Of a stretch of DNA of 64,000 nucleotides, positions 11,006 through 21,234 are shown piece after piece. The position numbers and the translations under genes are program-made. Below the pieces are notes generated by a model that saw nothing but the letters and a program-made list of their open reading frames with translations, was not told the origin of the DNA and ran no database searches. The first letter of the stretch is position 1, and each line of letters begins with the position of its first letter. This DNA comes from Zopfochytrium polystomum. Taxonomy: Eukaryota; Chytridiomycota; Chytridiomycetes; Chytridiales; Chytridiaceae. The stretch is from contig JAIVFJ010000116.1 in NCBI GenBank assembly GCA_025765615.1, positions 62,001-126,000 of the forward strand. Reading direction: 5' to 3'.

Positions 11006-11292
11006 CTCCCCCCAAAGCTGTGGGCAGGAGCAAAAGGGCCAGCACGGAGGAAAACCTTACACCATAGGCAACGTAAGGAAACTGTACACTGGCTAAGGAA
11101 AATCAATAAACAGATATGACTGGCCATCAGGTGGCAGAACAATGAGAAAAGAATGCCCACATGAAATATGCAGATGGAAAGCAAAGAAACTTGAATGCAG
11201 GAATATAAGAAGCAATGCAGAAGAAGAAGAAGAAGGACAAAAAAGAGAAAGGAGAAAGAGAATGCAATACAAATAAAGAAAGGGGACAGAAA

Positions 11293-12736
11293 CTAACGCG
11301 CACGACAAAGACCAATATGACTAAGATAATAAGCACCTAAAGCAGCTGGTAATGATTTTGTAAGATAATCTGCTGGTTGCTCGCCACCAGGAATCCATTC
11401 CAGTCGAATCACTTGTCGATCAACCAGTTCCCTGATATAGTGATACTTAACCAGAATATGTTTTGACCTATTAGTGTAGAGATCATTTGAGCTCAAATTG
11501 ATAACGCCTTGGTTGTCAGTATAGATTGGAATAGGAGTCGGGGACAGGAGCATAAGTGCTGTGTGCTGTTGTGAGATGGTCTCCAGTTCTCGTCCTAGTT
11601 CTGAGACTGCAACGTATTCTGCTTGCTGAGGTGAAAGCATAACTGTAGGACTGCGAGTTGATGCCCAGCTGAGAGCGGTATTTCCAAACAAAACGAAGTA
11701 GCCAAGTTGTGATTTTCCATCAGCATGAACTCATGAGCAGCATCCGAGTAGCCGAAAATTCCAGACCCTGTGTTGCAATAAAACAAACCATACTCACGTG
11801 TACCATTGATGTATTGAAGCACACGAATGAGGATCTGCAAGTGGTGTTTGCTTGGGTCCTTGCTGAAGGCGCCAAGATATGAGACTGCTGGTGCCAAGTC
11901 TGGTCGGGTGTGTGTTGCCAAATAGTTGATGCCACCAAGGATTGCTTGGTAGAGCTGTTGATTTGCTGTGGGTTCATCATTTTCTCGAGGTTGAAGAGTG
12001 AGAGGACTGGGGAGAGCAGTTACTGCTGTCTTCTTTCCATTGATTAGGTCTGCATGGCGTTGGAGTAACTCTTTGGTGTAAGCTTGTTGATGCAAGTAGA
12101 TGCCAGTCGGCGTTCGATGAACTTCCATATTCTGTATGGTCTTGATATGACCTAGTTCACAGAGCTTATAGAACGATTTTAGCAAGGTGATGGCAGAGGT
12201 GATTTCCTCTGTGTGCCCAAAGAAACAAATATCATCGACATAGATAGCAATGAAAATAATACGTTCCTTTGTGTGCTTGAAGAGGTTGCACGGATCTGCT
12301 GCGCTTTGTTGGTAGCCGGCAGACTTGAGACGACCGATGAGTTCCTGGCACCAACAACGCCCTGCTTGCTTGATACCGTTGACAGCTTTGTGCAAAAGCC
12401 AGACTTTGCCATCAGAACAGTAGCCATCCAGTTGCTCCATGTAGATGGGGACATCAGGTTTGCTGTTAAGGTGGGCATTGCTAATATCGACCATGCCTGT
12501 GTCCCAACCGTTTGAGGCTGTCATAGCAAGGAGCCATTGTAGGCTATTGATGCGAACAACAGGAGAGTGAGTATTCCAGAAATCAATGCCACGACACTGT
12601 GTAAAGCCCTTAGCCACTAGACGGGCGCGAAAGCGCTCAATGCTGCCATCTGGTCGGAGCTTGACCTTGTAAACCCACTTGTTCTGCACGACATTGACAT
12701 TCTTGGGTCGATCGGCGATTTTTAGCATAGTGGTAG
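11293..12736 (-). pseudogene. Copia reverse transcriptase-RNase H, frameshifted
   Basis: The upstream part (about 11700-12728) reads as copia RT: KWVYKVKLRPDGSIERFRARLVAKGFTQ, then IAIYVDDICFFG (YVDD catalytic motif), then the LGYLATHTRPDL-type connection. RNase H follows in another frame (11293-11691) with the SPQQAEYVAVSELGRELE and IPIYTDNQGVINLS motifs. The two parts are separated by a frameshift near 11690. The N-terminal polyprotein is missing: an LTR of family B abuts the RT start. A 149-bp LTR follows downstream. Non-functional. Confidence 0.85.
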
Positions 12737-12970
12737 TGAAAGAATTAGTTGGATTCTCTATGGGTTATGCTGCTGTGGAGATGGGGGTAGTACACTACTG
12801 AAGGTGGTGGTGGTGGGAGGTTGATCTTGGCTTCTGTCAGTCTTGTGTTTGTCTTTGCACAAAACTGTTACAAGGACCATCACTTGCAAAATGCTGCAAG
12901 TCATCCTTGCAGAGCAGTATCAGGTCAAAGCTCCTGCACACTGCTTACACCAAAAGACCCAAAACTAACA
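12737..12970 (-). mobile_element. Copia LTR family B, copy 1 (234 bp)
   Basis: The minus strand reads TGTTAGTTTTGGG ... AATTCTTTCA, the same length as and nearly identical to 37781-38014. The flanking pentamers differ (GGTAG left, GCAGA right), so this copy is not a simple solo LTR; the junction was rearranged. Confidence 0.8.
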
Positions 12971-13906
12971 GCAGAATCATCTGAGTCATTTGCAATGCGC
13001 TTCATTACGGCTTACCACAAAGTCGAAAGTTTTGCAGAGAGTTCATCAGTGGAAATTCGCAGTCGCATCACACCATTTTCCAAAGTTGTGCGAGTCTTCG
13101 TATCTGCCCTGAACAACACGCTAATCGATATGGGTGTTGCCAATACGTTCATGTTTGCAGGGAATCCTATTACTTCTGTTTCATCATTGACTAAACTAAT
13201 CACCTTATTTAAATCTACCGCCCGCCAAAATACATATGATGAGTGGCGGGATCGACTTCCAGCACAACATGAGCAGGATCTGACCACAGCTGTTCCAGAA
13301 GTCACTACACCAACAGCAAATGTAATTATTCAGCCAAAAGTACGTTATAGTCAACTCCGTGGTTGTGGCAGTTATCATAAACCTCAGCAGTACCAGCCAT
13401 ATCCTAATATCCGCCCAACAACCTTGCAGTACCAAACCCCTCAGTCCCAACAGTACACACTGCGCCCATATGCTGGTTTTGGCTGAGGCCAAGGATTATG
13501 GCGAGGACAAAGTTCACGTGGAACAGCAACTGGTGGTACTGCAGTGGGATGTGGCTCTGGGGGGAGTTGGTACCCTGCACAGCAACAGTCTTTTGGAGCC
13601 AATGTCATGCATGTGGAGGCTATGGTCATGTTGCTTGACAGTGTGCCAACAAATTCCCTTCAGCAATTGCAGGAACAGCAACAGCATCGACCACCAGCAA
13701 ATCCAAATGCGCTCTTACTCCAGCAACCAAACCCTCCACAACAGCAGATACCTGAAAACCAAGCACTCCTACTACAGAACGGTGATTGGGATGACCAGCA
13801 AAGTGAGCAGTATGCTGCAGAACAGCAATTGTGGATGGAAACGCAACTCCAATCAGAGACCAAACAAGATGAAATTCAACAGGATTTTTGGATGGCCTGG
13901 GAGTAA
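12971..13906 (+). pseudogene. Retroelement gag-like frame with CCHC knuckle
   Basis: A frame at 12971-13486 (SESFAMRFITAYHKVESFAESS... then Gln/Tyr-rich) continues in other frames to 13906. Around 13586-13640 the DNA reads through a CHACGGYGHVA-stop-QCAN zinc-knuckle pattern: C-x2-C-x4-H-x4-C with one in-frame TGA replacing a residue. The C-terminal part is Gln-rich. The family of this Gag is unclear (copia or a tyrosine-recombinase retroelement). It abuts LTR B. Confidence 0.5.
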
Positions 13907-14221
13907 TCTGGGCATTTGCAGTTAACGTCCCTTCCCTGCCTATTTCTTTTTGGCCAATTGGCTGCTGCTGTTTGTGGATGGTGGTGAACTACTCTGGTGG
14001 CAAGTACGTGATCAACATAAAATTGAAATTCTTAGCAGTTTTCTTGGATATGTGCATCTTCCAGTCTGGGAGACTGTTTGGAAGACAGACTTTGTGAGTG
14101 CATCGCCGAACAGCTCCTCTTGTCAGATTGTTCAGCCGGATTGGCAGTTATACACCCACAGTGTGAGTGAGGTGTTGCTCCTGCACACTGCTTACTGCAA
14201 AAACCCAAAATCTAACAGCTG
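13907..14221. other. Retroelement remnant ending in an LTR A-like edge
   Basis: Short frames resembling WW..VRDQHKIEILSSFLGYV lie near 13990-14060; the family is not identified. The end (about 14157-14216) on the minus strand starts TGTTAGATTTTGGG.TTTTTGC and matches the beginning of LTR A (10857-11005), so it is a partial LTR A copy. Confidence 0.45.
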
Positions 14222-14585
14222 CTAGATTGACGTCAAATCGTTGTCAGATCGCCAGATCGTCGTCAGATTGACTCCAGATTGTTCGTTGCCAGACCACCAG
14301 ATCACCGCCAGATAGTCTCCAGATTTTCGGATCGTTGCCAGAACGCCAGATTGCTACCAAATTGTCGTCAGATCGTCGTCAGATCGTCAGATCATCGTCA
14401 AATTGACTCCAGATCGTGGCCAGACCGTCAGATCGTCGTCAGAACGCCAGATTGCTGCCATGTTGTCGTCAGATTGTCATCTGATTGTCAGATCATCGTC
14501 AGATTGACTCCAGATTGCCGCTAGATTGACTCCAGTTTGCTGCTGGATTGACTCCAGATTGCTGCCAGATCGCCTCCAGCAATTG
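14222..14585 (+). repeat. Minisatellite of CAGATTGACTCCAGATTG-type units
   Basis: About 360 bp built from interleaved short words (GTCGTCAGAT, CGCCAGAT, TTGACTCCAGATTG) repeated head to tail with variation. It sits between the LTR A fragment and the LINE ORF1-like frame, which begins inside its end. Confidence 0.8.
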
Positions 14586-16440
14586 CTGGCCTCTTCTTCC
14601 AAACCAGACTGCAATCATCCCCTTCACCACCGCAACCACATTGCAACCACATCACAACCTTTGTGCTGAATTGGGATTGGTACCCCCCCTTTTCATGAGC
14701 AGCCCACCTCCCTCCATGTTCTTCGGCACCCACACTGGTCAACACATATTGACAATCACCACTCAACCAGACCCCACTGTTGTCCCACTCACTGAGCTTG
14801 ACATCCTACGCTTCACCTCCACTTGCAACCTCACCATCCGACAGCAGCCCTCGCTCTCAAAGGACCAGACTTCTTACTCACTCCGCCTTCTGCATCCTTT
14901 GTCAGACGAACAGGCTGCCTATCTTCAGACCACACCCCCACACATTAAATTTTCTTACACCTGTCAACTACCAGCTGCCGCCACAGAATTCATCAACGAA
15001 CCTGCCAACCAACTCGTCCTCCAACACCTGGCTCCTGGAACTACTGGAAAAAACTTTGATGAACTGAAGGACTCCCTGTGTCATGCAATCACCTCTGCTT
15101 TATCTTCCTGTGGCTCCATAATGGCTATTCATTTTTCACACCACCAGCTTTCCGCCTCCACATCTGCCACAGTTCTTTTTGACAGCCCTCCTCACAATCC
15201 CCCTCAGTTCATAACTATTATGGGCGCCAGCGTCACTATTCGACCACTGGAACCTTCTGCAGAGAACCCGTGGCGAATCAGTGATGAAAAGCAACGCACA
15301 GGTGTCCTTTATAACATTCGTCACTCCACAAGTATCTATGACTTTGAGCCCATCCAATATGAGTTTGGGTGCACGTCAGTTCGCATTCCAGGATTCTTCA
15401 ACTCAGCAAAGGGCACCGCTGGCCTTCTGTCATCTACCCATTTTTGTTTTTACAACCCGTGCATTGATGTTGCAAAAAACTAACCAATCAGTTGTCTTCA
15501 ATGGCTGTGCCCTCCCATTTCACCCACTCTAAAAGGAAGATTTCACTCCCTTCCCCTGCCTGCTGTTGCTGTTGTGGAAACTCCAACCATACCCCAATCT
15601 TGCAAAACTGGTCGCCCCTCTGGCTCCCTCCTTAACCAAGCCGCTTCAGCAGATTCCAAAGACAACAGCCAGCCAGCTCTGGCCCCACCTGACACCGCCT
15701 GCCCCCCCCTTCTGTCCCTCCTCCAGTGCTGCAGTCAATTTTGAAAGTCCTTGAAAACATCCAGCAAGAGCTCCACGCTGTTAAGATTCAACCCACAGGG
15801 TACACTATGCCCGTTACTGATGAATGGGGTGTTTGAAGGGCTCAGTAGATTCAATACTTGAATGGGGCACTCGGAAGGGCTAATCTGTTCTCATTAAAGA
15901 GAGATAGGCAAAAGCAGCTGTTGTTCTAGCTTTGTTCATCCCACCAGTAGGAACAATGCAATTAGAACATGCACAAAACGCTCAAACTACGCACTCTGCA
16001 CATGTAACACAGCACAGCAAGCATGCAGAAGCAGTGTACCAATGCCCCATGCTCTGGAATTCCGCTCTCTGCATCAGAATTCTTCTCCCTGATCTGGAAT
16101 TCCTCTGAACAGCTGCCTCAATGCAGTGGACACAACCACCCAGCTCCTCAGCTCCCACCTCTGAACAATTGAAGGATGGTTGAAATATAATGACCCAATT
16201 GACGACGACCTTGACAACTGTTTCTCCGCTGAACCTTCTTCTACTACTGTTCCACCTCGATCATCTGTCACCACACGCTCAACTCACACTGCTCTTGCCC
16301 TGGCCAACGACCTCCAGTTCCTCTTCCACTCCCCCAACAAAACCGCCCCAAAACCTGCCCCCAAACCTGCCCCAAAACTGCCTCAAAAACCCAGGACTGC
16401 TGCCTCAACTTGGCCAATATCCTTATTCATTCTTTTGTGA
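14548..16440 (+). pseudogene. LINE ORF1-like frame, interrupted by repeat D
   Basis: A 311-residue frame (14548-15483, start codon ATG) is Pro/Ser/Thr-rich with no zinc knuckle that I can see. Frames continue with shifts to 15754, and a Pro-rich acidic segment resumes after repeat D at 16110-16440. It precedes a clear LINE endonuclease frame on the same strand, so it most likely encodes the LINE's first protein. No specific domain supports the label beyond context. Confidence 0.45.
15779..16104 (+). repeat. Dispersed repeat D, copy 2
   Basis: The same repeat as 1789-2185, about 70 bp shorter because it has fewer EcoRI units. It splits a LINE frame: the peptide LKVLENIQQELHAV before it and the NSCLNAVDTTTQLL-like peptide after it look like one amphipathic helix. 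I could not fix a target duplication with certainty. Confidence 0.6.
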
Positions 16441-16754
16441 GAGCCCCTTTGCTATTGATATCACTCTTATTTCTCAAAAAAAAAAAAGAACAGAGACATT
16501 ATTAGCAGGCCTGCCTGCACCCCTTAGTCAGCTATGTCAACTAGCCCTGTGTCCAGCAGACCACCTCCAACACCACCACCTCTCCCTCGCTTCGCGACTT
16601 GGAACATCTGCCATGCCTTCTCCACCAAGGCAGCATCTATCTCCCACTGGCTCGATCACACCAAAACCACCATCCTTGCCATTCAAGAAACTGGCTGCTC
16701 TGACACAGAGGCCACCCACTCCATTCGTCGTATCACTAAGAATTACAAAGGTTT

Positions 16755-16985
16755 TGAAAGAATTTGCTATGTTGGCTGATTGATGGATTAGGCTGCTGTG
16801 GGTGGAGTACAACTGAAGGTGGTGGTGGTGGGAGGTTGATCTTGGCTTCTGTCAGTCTTGTGTCTGTCTTTATACAAAACCGTTCCAAGGACCATCACTT
16901 GCAAAATGCTGCAAGTCATCCTTGCAGAGCAGTATCAGGTCAAAGCTCCTGCACACTGCTCACACCAAAAGACCCAAAACTAACA
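16755..16985 (-). mobile_element. Solo copia LTR B inserted in the LINE
   Basis: The minus strand reads TGTTAGTTTTGGG ... AATTCTTTCA. It is flanked by a perfect 5-bp direct repeat GGTTT (16750-16754 and 16986-16990), so it is an insertion reduced to a solo LTR. This copy fixes the true LTR B ends. Confidence 0.9.
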
Positions 16986-17003
16986 GGTTTCTTCATATCC
17001 TTC

Positions 17004-17004
<1 letters not shown>

Positions 17005-17035
<31 letters not shown>
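17005..17035 (+). repeat. Poly-C tract, 31 bp
   Basis: An uninterrupted run of 31 C residues 20 bp after the LTR B insertion, inside the LINE endonuclease frame, where it would encode polyproline. It could form a G-quadruplex or i-motif. The exact length may be an assembly estimate. Confidence 0.9.
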
Positions 17036-17036
<1 letters not shown>

Positions 17037-18570
17037 TCATGCTGGCATTGGTTTCATCATCTCATCTTCCTGGCACCACACATCACTGACGTCTCCCAAT
17101 TTGGAACTCGTGCCATTGCCCTCACCTTATCTTTTGCTCAACGCTCCATCCTCCTGCAAAATTTACTGGCCTGCTGACCTCCAATCTGAGGAACTCCCTG
17201 ACTTGCAAAATGGTGCAACTCTCTGCCCTCATCTGACTCCACCTCACCCCAACCAAGCCTACTGGTTTGGTGACTGGAATGCCATCACTGACCCCGTTGA
17301 CCACTCCACCAGAGCCCCCACACCTACTTCCCACCACAGGTTCCTCCCCACCCTCTCCCTGAAAGGCTTTGTTGATTCCTTTCGACACCCAGACTTACCC
17401 TCTTACACACACACTGCTGGCTCCTACTCCTCTCGTTTGGACAGCATTTGGCTCTCACCACCCGCTCTTGACTACGTCACTGAAGCTAACATTTCTTCTC
17501 CACTTGAAGAGCTCCATCTCACTGACACTTCAGACCACCTTCCCTTCAACATAATCCTTGCTTCCTCCCCCTTCCACACTTTTCCCTTCTCCCCTCTGCG
17601 CCAGCAGGTCATCAAATCCCTGGAAGCTTCAGAAGAGCAACAGGACAATTACACATCAGCTGTCTCACTTGAGCTTGCCCAACTCTCAGCAGCCCTTGCA
17701 GCCTTGGACAGCATTCTTCTCCCCTCTGAGCTTGAGCTCCTCCATTCTCCATCCCTATCCTTTCAATACCCCTCCCCAGAATGTGCATCACTCCTTGTCA
17801 GCCACCTTGACACACTCTCCACATCATTTCACGAGTTGCTGCTTCGGCTTGGTAAAAAGTTCCTTCCTCACAAGGGAGCCTCCTCAGCAGCGCCAAAGAT
17901 AGATTGCCCATTTCTCGTTGCACATTGGAAAGTTGAGAAACTGTGGGCGCTTGCCAACGAGCCTGTGCATGCTCTGGCTAACATCTTCCCTTGCATTCCT
18001 TTGACCCCATCTGAGTGGGGCACAGATCAGTCTTACTCCTTTTTGTCCCACATCCACTCTCAGTACGAAGCCTGATTTTTCGACACAACTGACTATTGTG
18101 ATGTTTTGCTCCCTGCCTTCAACCACCATTGCCAGGCCATCTCCATCTACCGTGCCCAACTCCAGGCAGCAGAAAGGCACAAAATGGAGGACATTGCCAC
18201 AGCTCTCACACATAGACACGACCTTTTCTCTTCTGGCAAGACAAAGACTGTCCTCAACAACATCCTCAACCGCACACACAGCAACTCCAGCATCAACCAC
18301 ATTTGCTACACTACTGACAAAGGTCCCTCAATCACCCACAATCCCAACCTTGTCCCTGGCATCTGCCAACAACAGGTTGAACGCTGGTTTCGCCCTCATA
18401 CCCTCACTCCCTTCCCACCATCCTCATCATTCCACTCTGAGATGCAATCCCAGCCCCACATCCCCCCAGATCTTTTCTCAAAGTTTATGCTGCCCTCTTC
18501 TGCCAACGACGTTGAAAACGCCCTCAAATCTCTTGCCGCAAACAAAGCCCCTGTGAGATTACACCAAGGT

Positions 18571-18775
18571 CTCAGTGATAAAGTCTATGGATTTTATTCG
18601 CAAAAACAAGCGTACCTGTCATAAAACCACAAGGATCAGGACCCCTATTATTGTTCCTGGTTCTTTAGTTTCCAAGGCATTATCAAAGTGTGTTTGCAGC
18701 TAACCCAAATTTATTATTGGGCCTGCTTTTACTACTTTTGTCTAAACAGTTTTTGTTGCGCCAGGGTTTTCTCAA
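18571..18775 (+). repeat. Direct repeat E, left copy
   Basis: Shares with 20968-21150 a block starting GTGATAA.GTCTA.GGATTTTATTCGC and containing GGTTCTTTAGTTTCCAAGGC and TTGTTGCGCCA.GGTTTTC. Identity is roughly 80% by eye. It follows the broken LINE end. Confidence 0.6.
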
Positions 18776-20967
18776 CACATTTTCTTTTTCAGTGGCTAAC
18801 AGAGACTGCTTGACTGCCTGTGGATGGGGTGCCTGACAGGCTGTACCCCACACCAGCCTAATTTATTATTTATTTTTGGCACTTGTACATACATGCATAG
18901 GGTTGGGGGACTTAGAGCATTTGTGGTGGATGCTCCAAGTCAGGGGGAAGTTGACTTGTCATTTTCTCTCTCTCTGTTTTTGGGCCATTTCTCTTTTTCC
19001 TTTTTTTTCTTTCTTCAATCTGACTTCTGTCCTTTGGCACCAATACAGAATCCCTTCAAATCCATCTGGCTCACGTGATGAGGGTAATGAGAGGTGGTAC
19101 ACACCCAGGTGAGTACATGGTCCCTTCAGGGGGCTCCTTTAAGGGGCCGCAGGTGGGGAACGCAGCTGGCCCCACCACTGACTGTGTGACACTGCTGGCT
19201 CTGTGTTGGAGTGAGGATCATAGGCACTCGCCTGCTGCAGAGGCGACGGCGGTGGCATCATCAACCCTGCGAGGGTGTTGGTGTCTGTGCTCTGCACAAC
19301 AGCCCCAACACCTGAGAGTTTGATCTACAAGTGCCTGCCTCGGTCCTATTGCTGTGAGAGTGAGATGTGTGAGTACGAGTGCGATGCGATAAAGCCTGTT
19401 GGTCGAGTGATTGTGCCAACGCAGCCTGGTGGGTGTGTGTACGATTGTTGGTGTTTCTGCATGCAAGTTCCCAACTGGCAACCTTCCGACCCTACATAGT
19501 CGATTCCCTTCTCTCTCTCGCCCTCATTGCTGGCAACAACCTCCTGCAGCACCATCTGCGACGAGGGCGCCAGGTCGTGCCCTGTCTGTGTCATTGCTAT
19601 TAACTGCTCCAGTTGCATTTGAGATTAGGTTCCTGTGGTAAAACCCCCCGTTTCCCTCTTCTCTCTCTTTAGTCTGCAGTTGTGTTGCGCCCTCAGGAGC
19701 GCCCTTCTGTTTCCCCTCGCACCAGCCCACAGCCACTCAAGTAATCAGTGCTCCCACACCAATCCTTCAGAGGATTGTCCCCCTGAATGTTCATTCTTTG
19801 TGTTTGAGGCCCCTGTTAGACAGATCAGTAGGGATACTTCGTGGACTAGGCAAGTAGTAGGGTTGAAACACCCCCAAGACAACAACCCAATAAAGTTAGT
19901 TTCAGCCTATTATTTGCTTTCCCTCACTCTGGGGCAGGATCAAAGGAGTGAGTGTAGTCTCACAAATATTGATATTGATTTTCCGAATCATGCCAAAATC
20001 TTGCCCAGCCATCTGGTTGCCTTGCTCTTTTGCACAAATATGCATCAACATTTTATCCATGCAGAATAAATCAGCTTGCACGAGTTTTGCTTACAAGGCA
20101 CAGAGGATTTTCCTTTTCGGATTGGTCATTTTAGGATTTGGCCAAGTGGGGTTGGAAACTTTTACTCATACCTTTTTTGGCTCCCCAACTGCTCAAGCAG
20201 GCCACAAAAGCAATTGTTAAGACAGAAGCTGCCAATAGGACTTGACGTAGCATGTACTGCACCAAGTTTTCCTGCGTTTGGGCAATGACGCCTGCTGAAG
20301 TGAAGCTGTGAAAGCAGCAGCAACAGCAAAAGCACAAACAACAGTAGCAGTAGTAGATGTTCTTGTAATTGCAATAGCTAAATGACCGAAATTATACTCT
20401 CAGATCAGCGCTTCAATTAAAGGACGGCTGGAGAGGGGGCCTACCCTTGCAATCACTAGTGACAGAGCTGCAATTGCCATGTTGTTTTTGTATCTTGTTG
20501 AAAAAAAGCTGATTTTGGGCTTACCAAACTGTTTATGGCAGGGTTGCATCCGTGGTGGTTTCTGTTTGTTGCTCAATTTTGTGGTTGTTCTTCTTTGCGG
20601 GTTGTTTTCTGCATGAAAAATGAGAGATCTTTCATAAAATCAAGATGAGGAGAAAGCACATCTGTTGAAGAAGCTGCTTGCAAAATTTCAGATCATGACC
20701 TGCTTTTTTAGATGAATGACGGGGTGTCAAAGTCACGATATCATAAGTGACATCGCAATTTTTCGATATCACATTTGCTATCTTTTGCATGTATGACTTT
20801 TTTTCTTCCAAAGGCCGCACTACGGTCTGAATTTACATAACATATAGAAAATTGACCCAAGATCACTATGTGCTTGTGGGATTGGATCGGGAAGATCCAG
20901 ATCGCCGGAGGCAGCACGACAACTGCCGATGAGTGCGGATGAGCCGATGGATTCCTTTTTTGCTGAT
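18776..20967. other. No gene seen between two direct repeats
   Basis: About 2.2 kb without a convincing ORF or RNA gene. Pyrimidine-rich stretches lie at 18965-19020 and 19650-19690. Short frames on both strands are shadows. The flanking direct repeats E suggest a degenerate non-coding transposon, but no terminal TG/CA or target duplication could be fixed. Confidence 0.4.
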
Positions 20968-21150
20968 GTGATAAGTCTAGGGATTTTATTCGCAAATAAA
21001 CAAGCGTAAACCGCAAGGATTGGGACCGTTTTTCTGGTTCTTTAGTTTCCAAGGCATTATGAAAGTGTATTTGAAGCAAACCCCATCTGTATTATTGGGA
21101 CCACTTTTACTTTCGTCTTAACAATTTGTTGCGCCATGGTTTTCTTTTCC
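20968..21150 (+). repeat. Direct repeat E, right copy
   Basis: The partner of 18571-18775 in the same orientation. It ends about 85 bp before the 3' end of the Snt2-like gene (minus strand, stop at 21235). Confidence 0.6.
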
Positions 21151-21234
21151 ATTTTTTGGAAAATGGAGGCTCGCTCTCTCCCTTTGAATATCTCTTACAC
21201 AGAACATATTGATGTCACTTGAAATTACCCCTCT

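Larger units (their letters stand above)
16534..18551 (+). pseudogene. LINE ORF2: APE endonuclease and start of RT
   Basis: Endonuclease motifs appear in order: FATWNICHAF (cf. the WN motif), ILAIQETGC (QET/E motif), then after the LTR insertion YWFGDWNAITDPVDH (GDFN/GDWN), YTHTAGSYSSRLDSIWLS (RLD.iw) and LTDTSDHLPF (SDH). A helix-rich linker follows, and the start of the RT-domain region (SSANDVENALKSLAANKAPV) breaks off at about 18551. The frame is interrupted by LTR B (16755-16985), a poly-C tract and a frameshift near 18075. The RT palm and 3' end are absent. Confidence 0.8.

Noticed and set aside
18824..20374. Several 60-145-codon frames in the 18.8-20.4 kb gap
   Set aside because: Low-complexity Leu/Phe/Ser or Cys-rich shadows on both strands with no shared family features.
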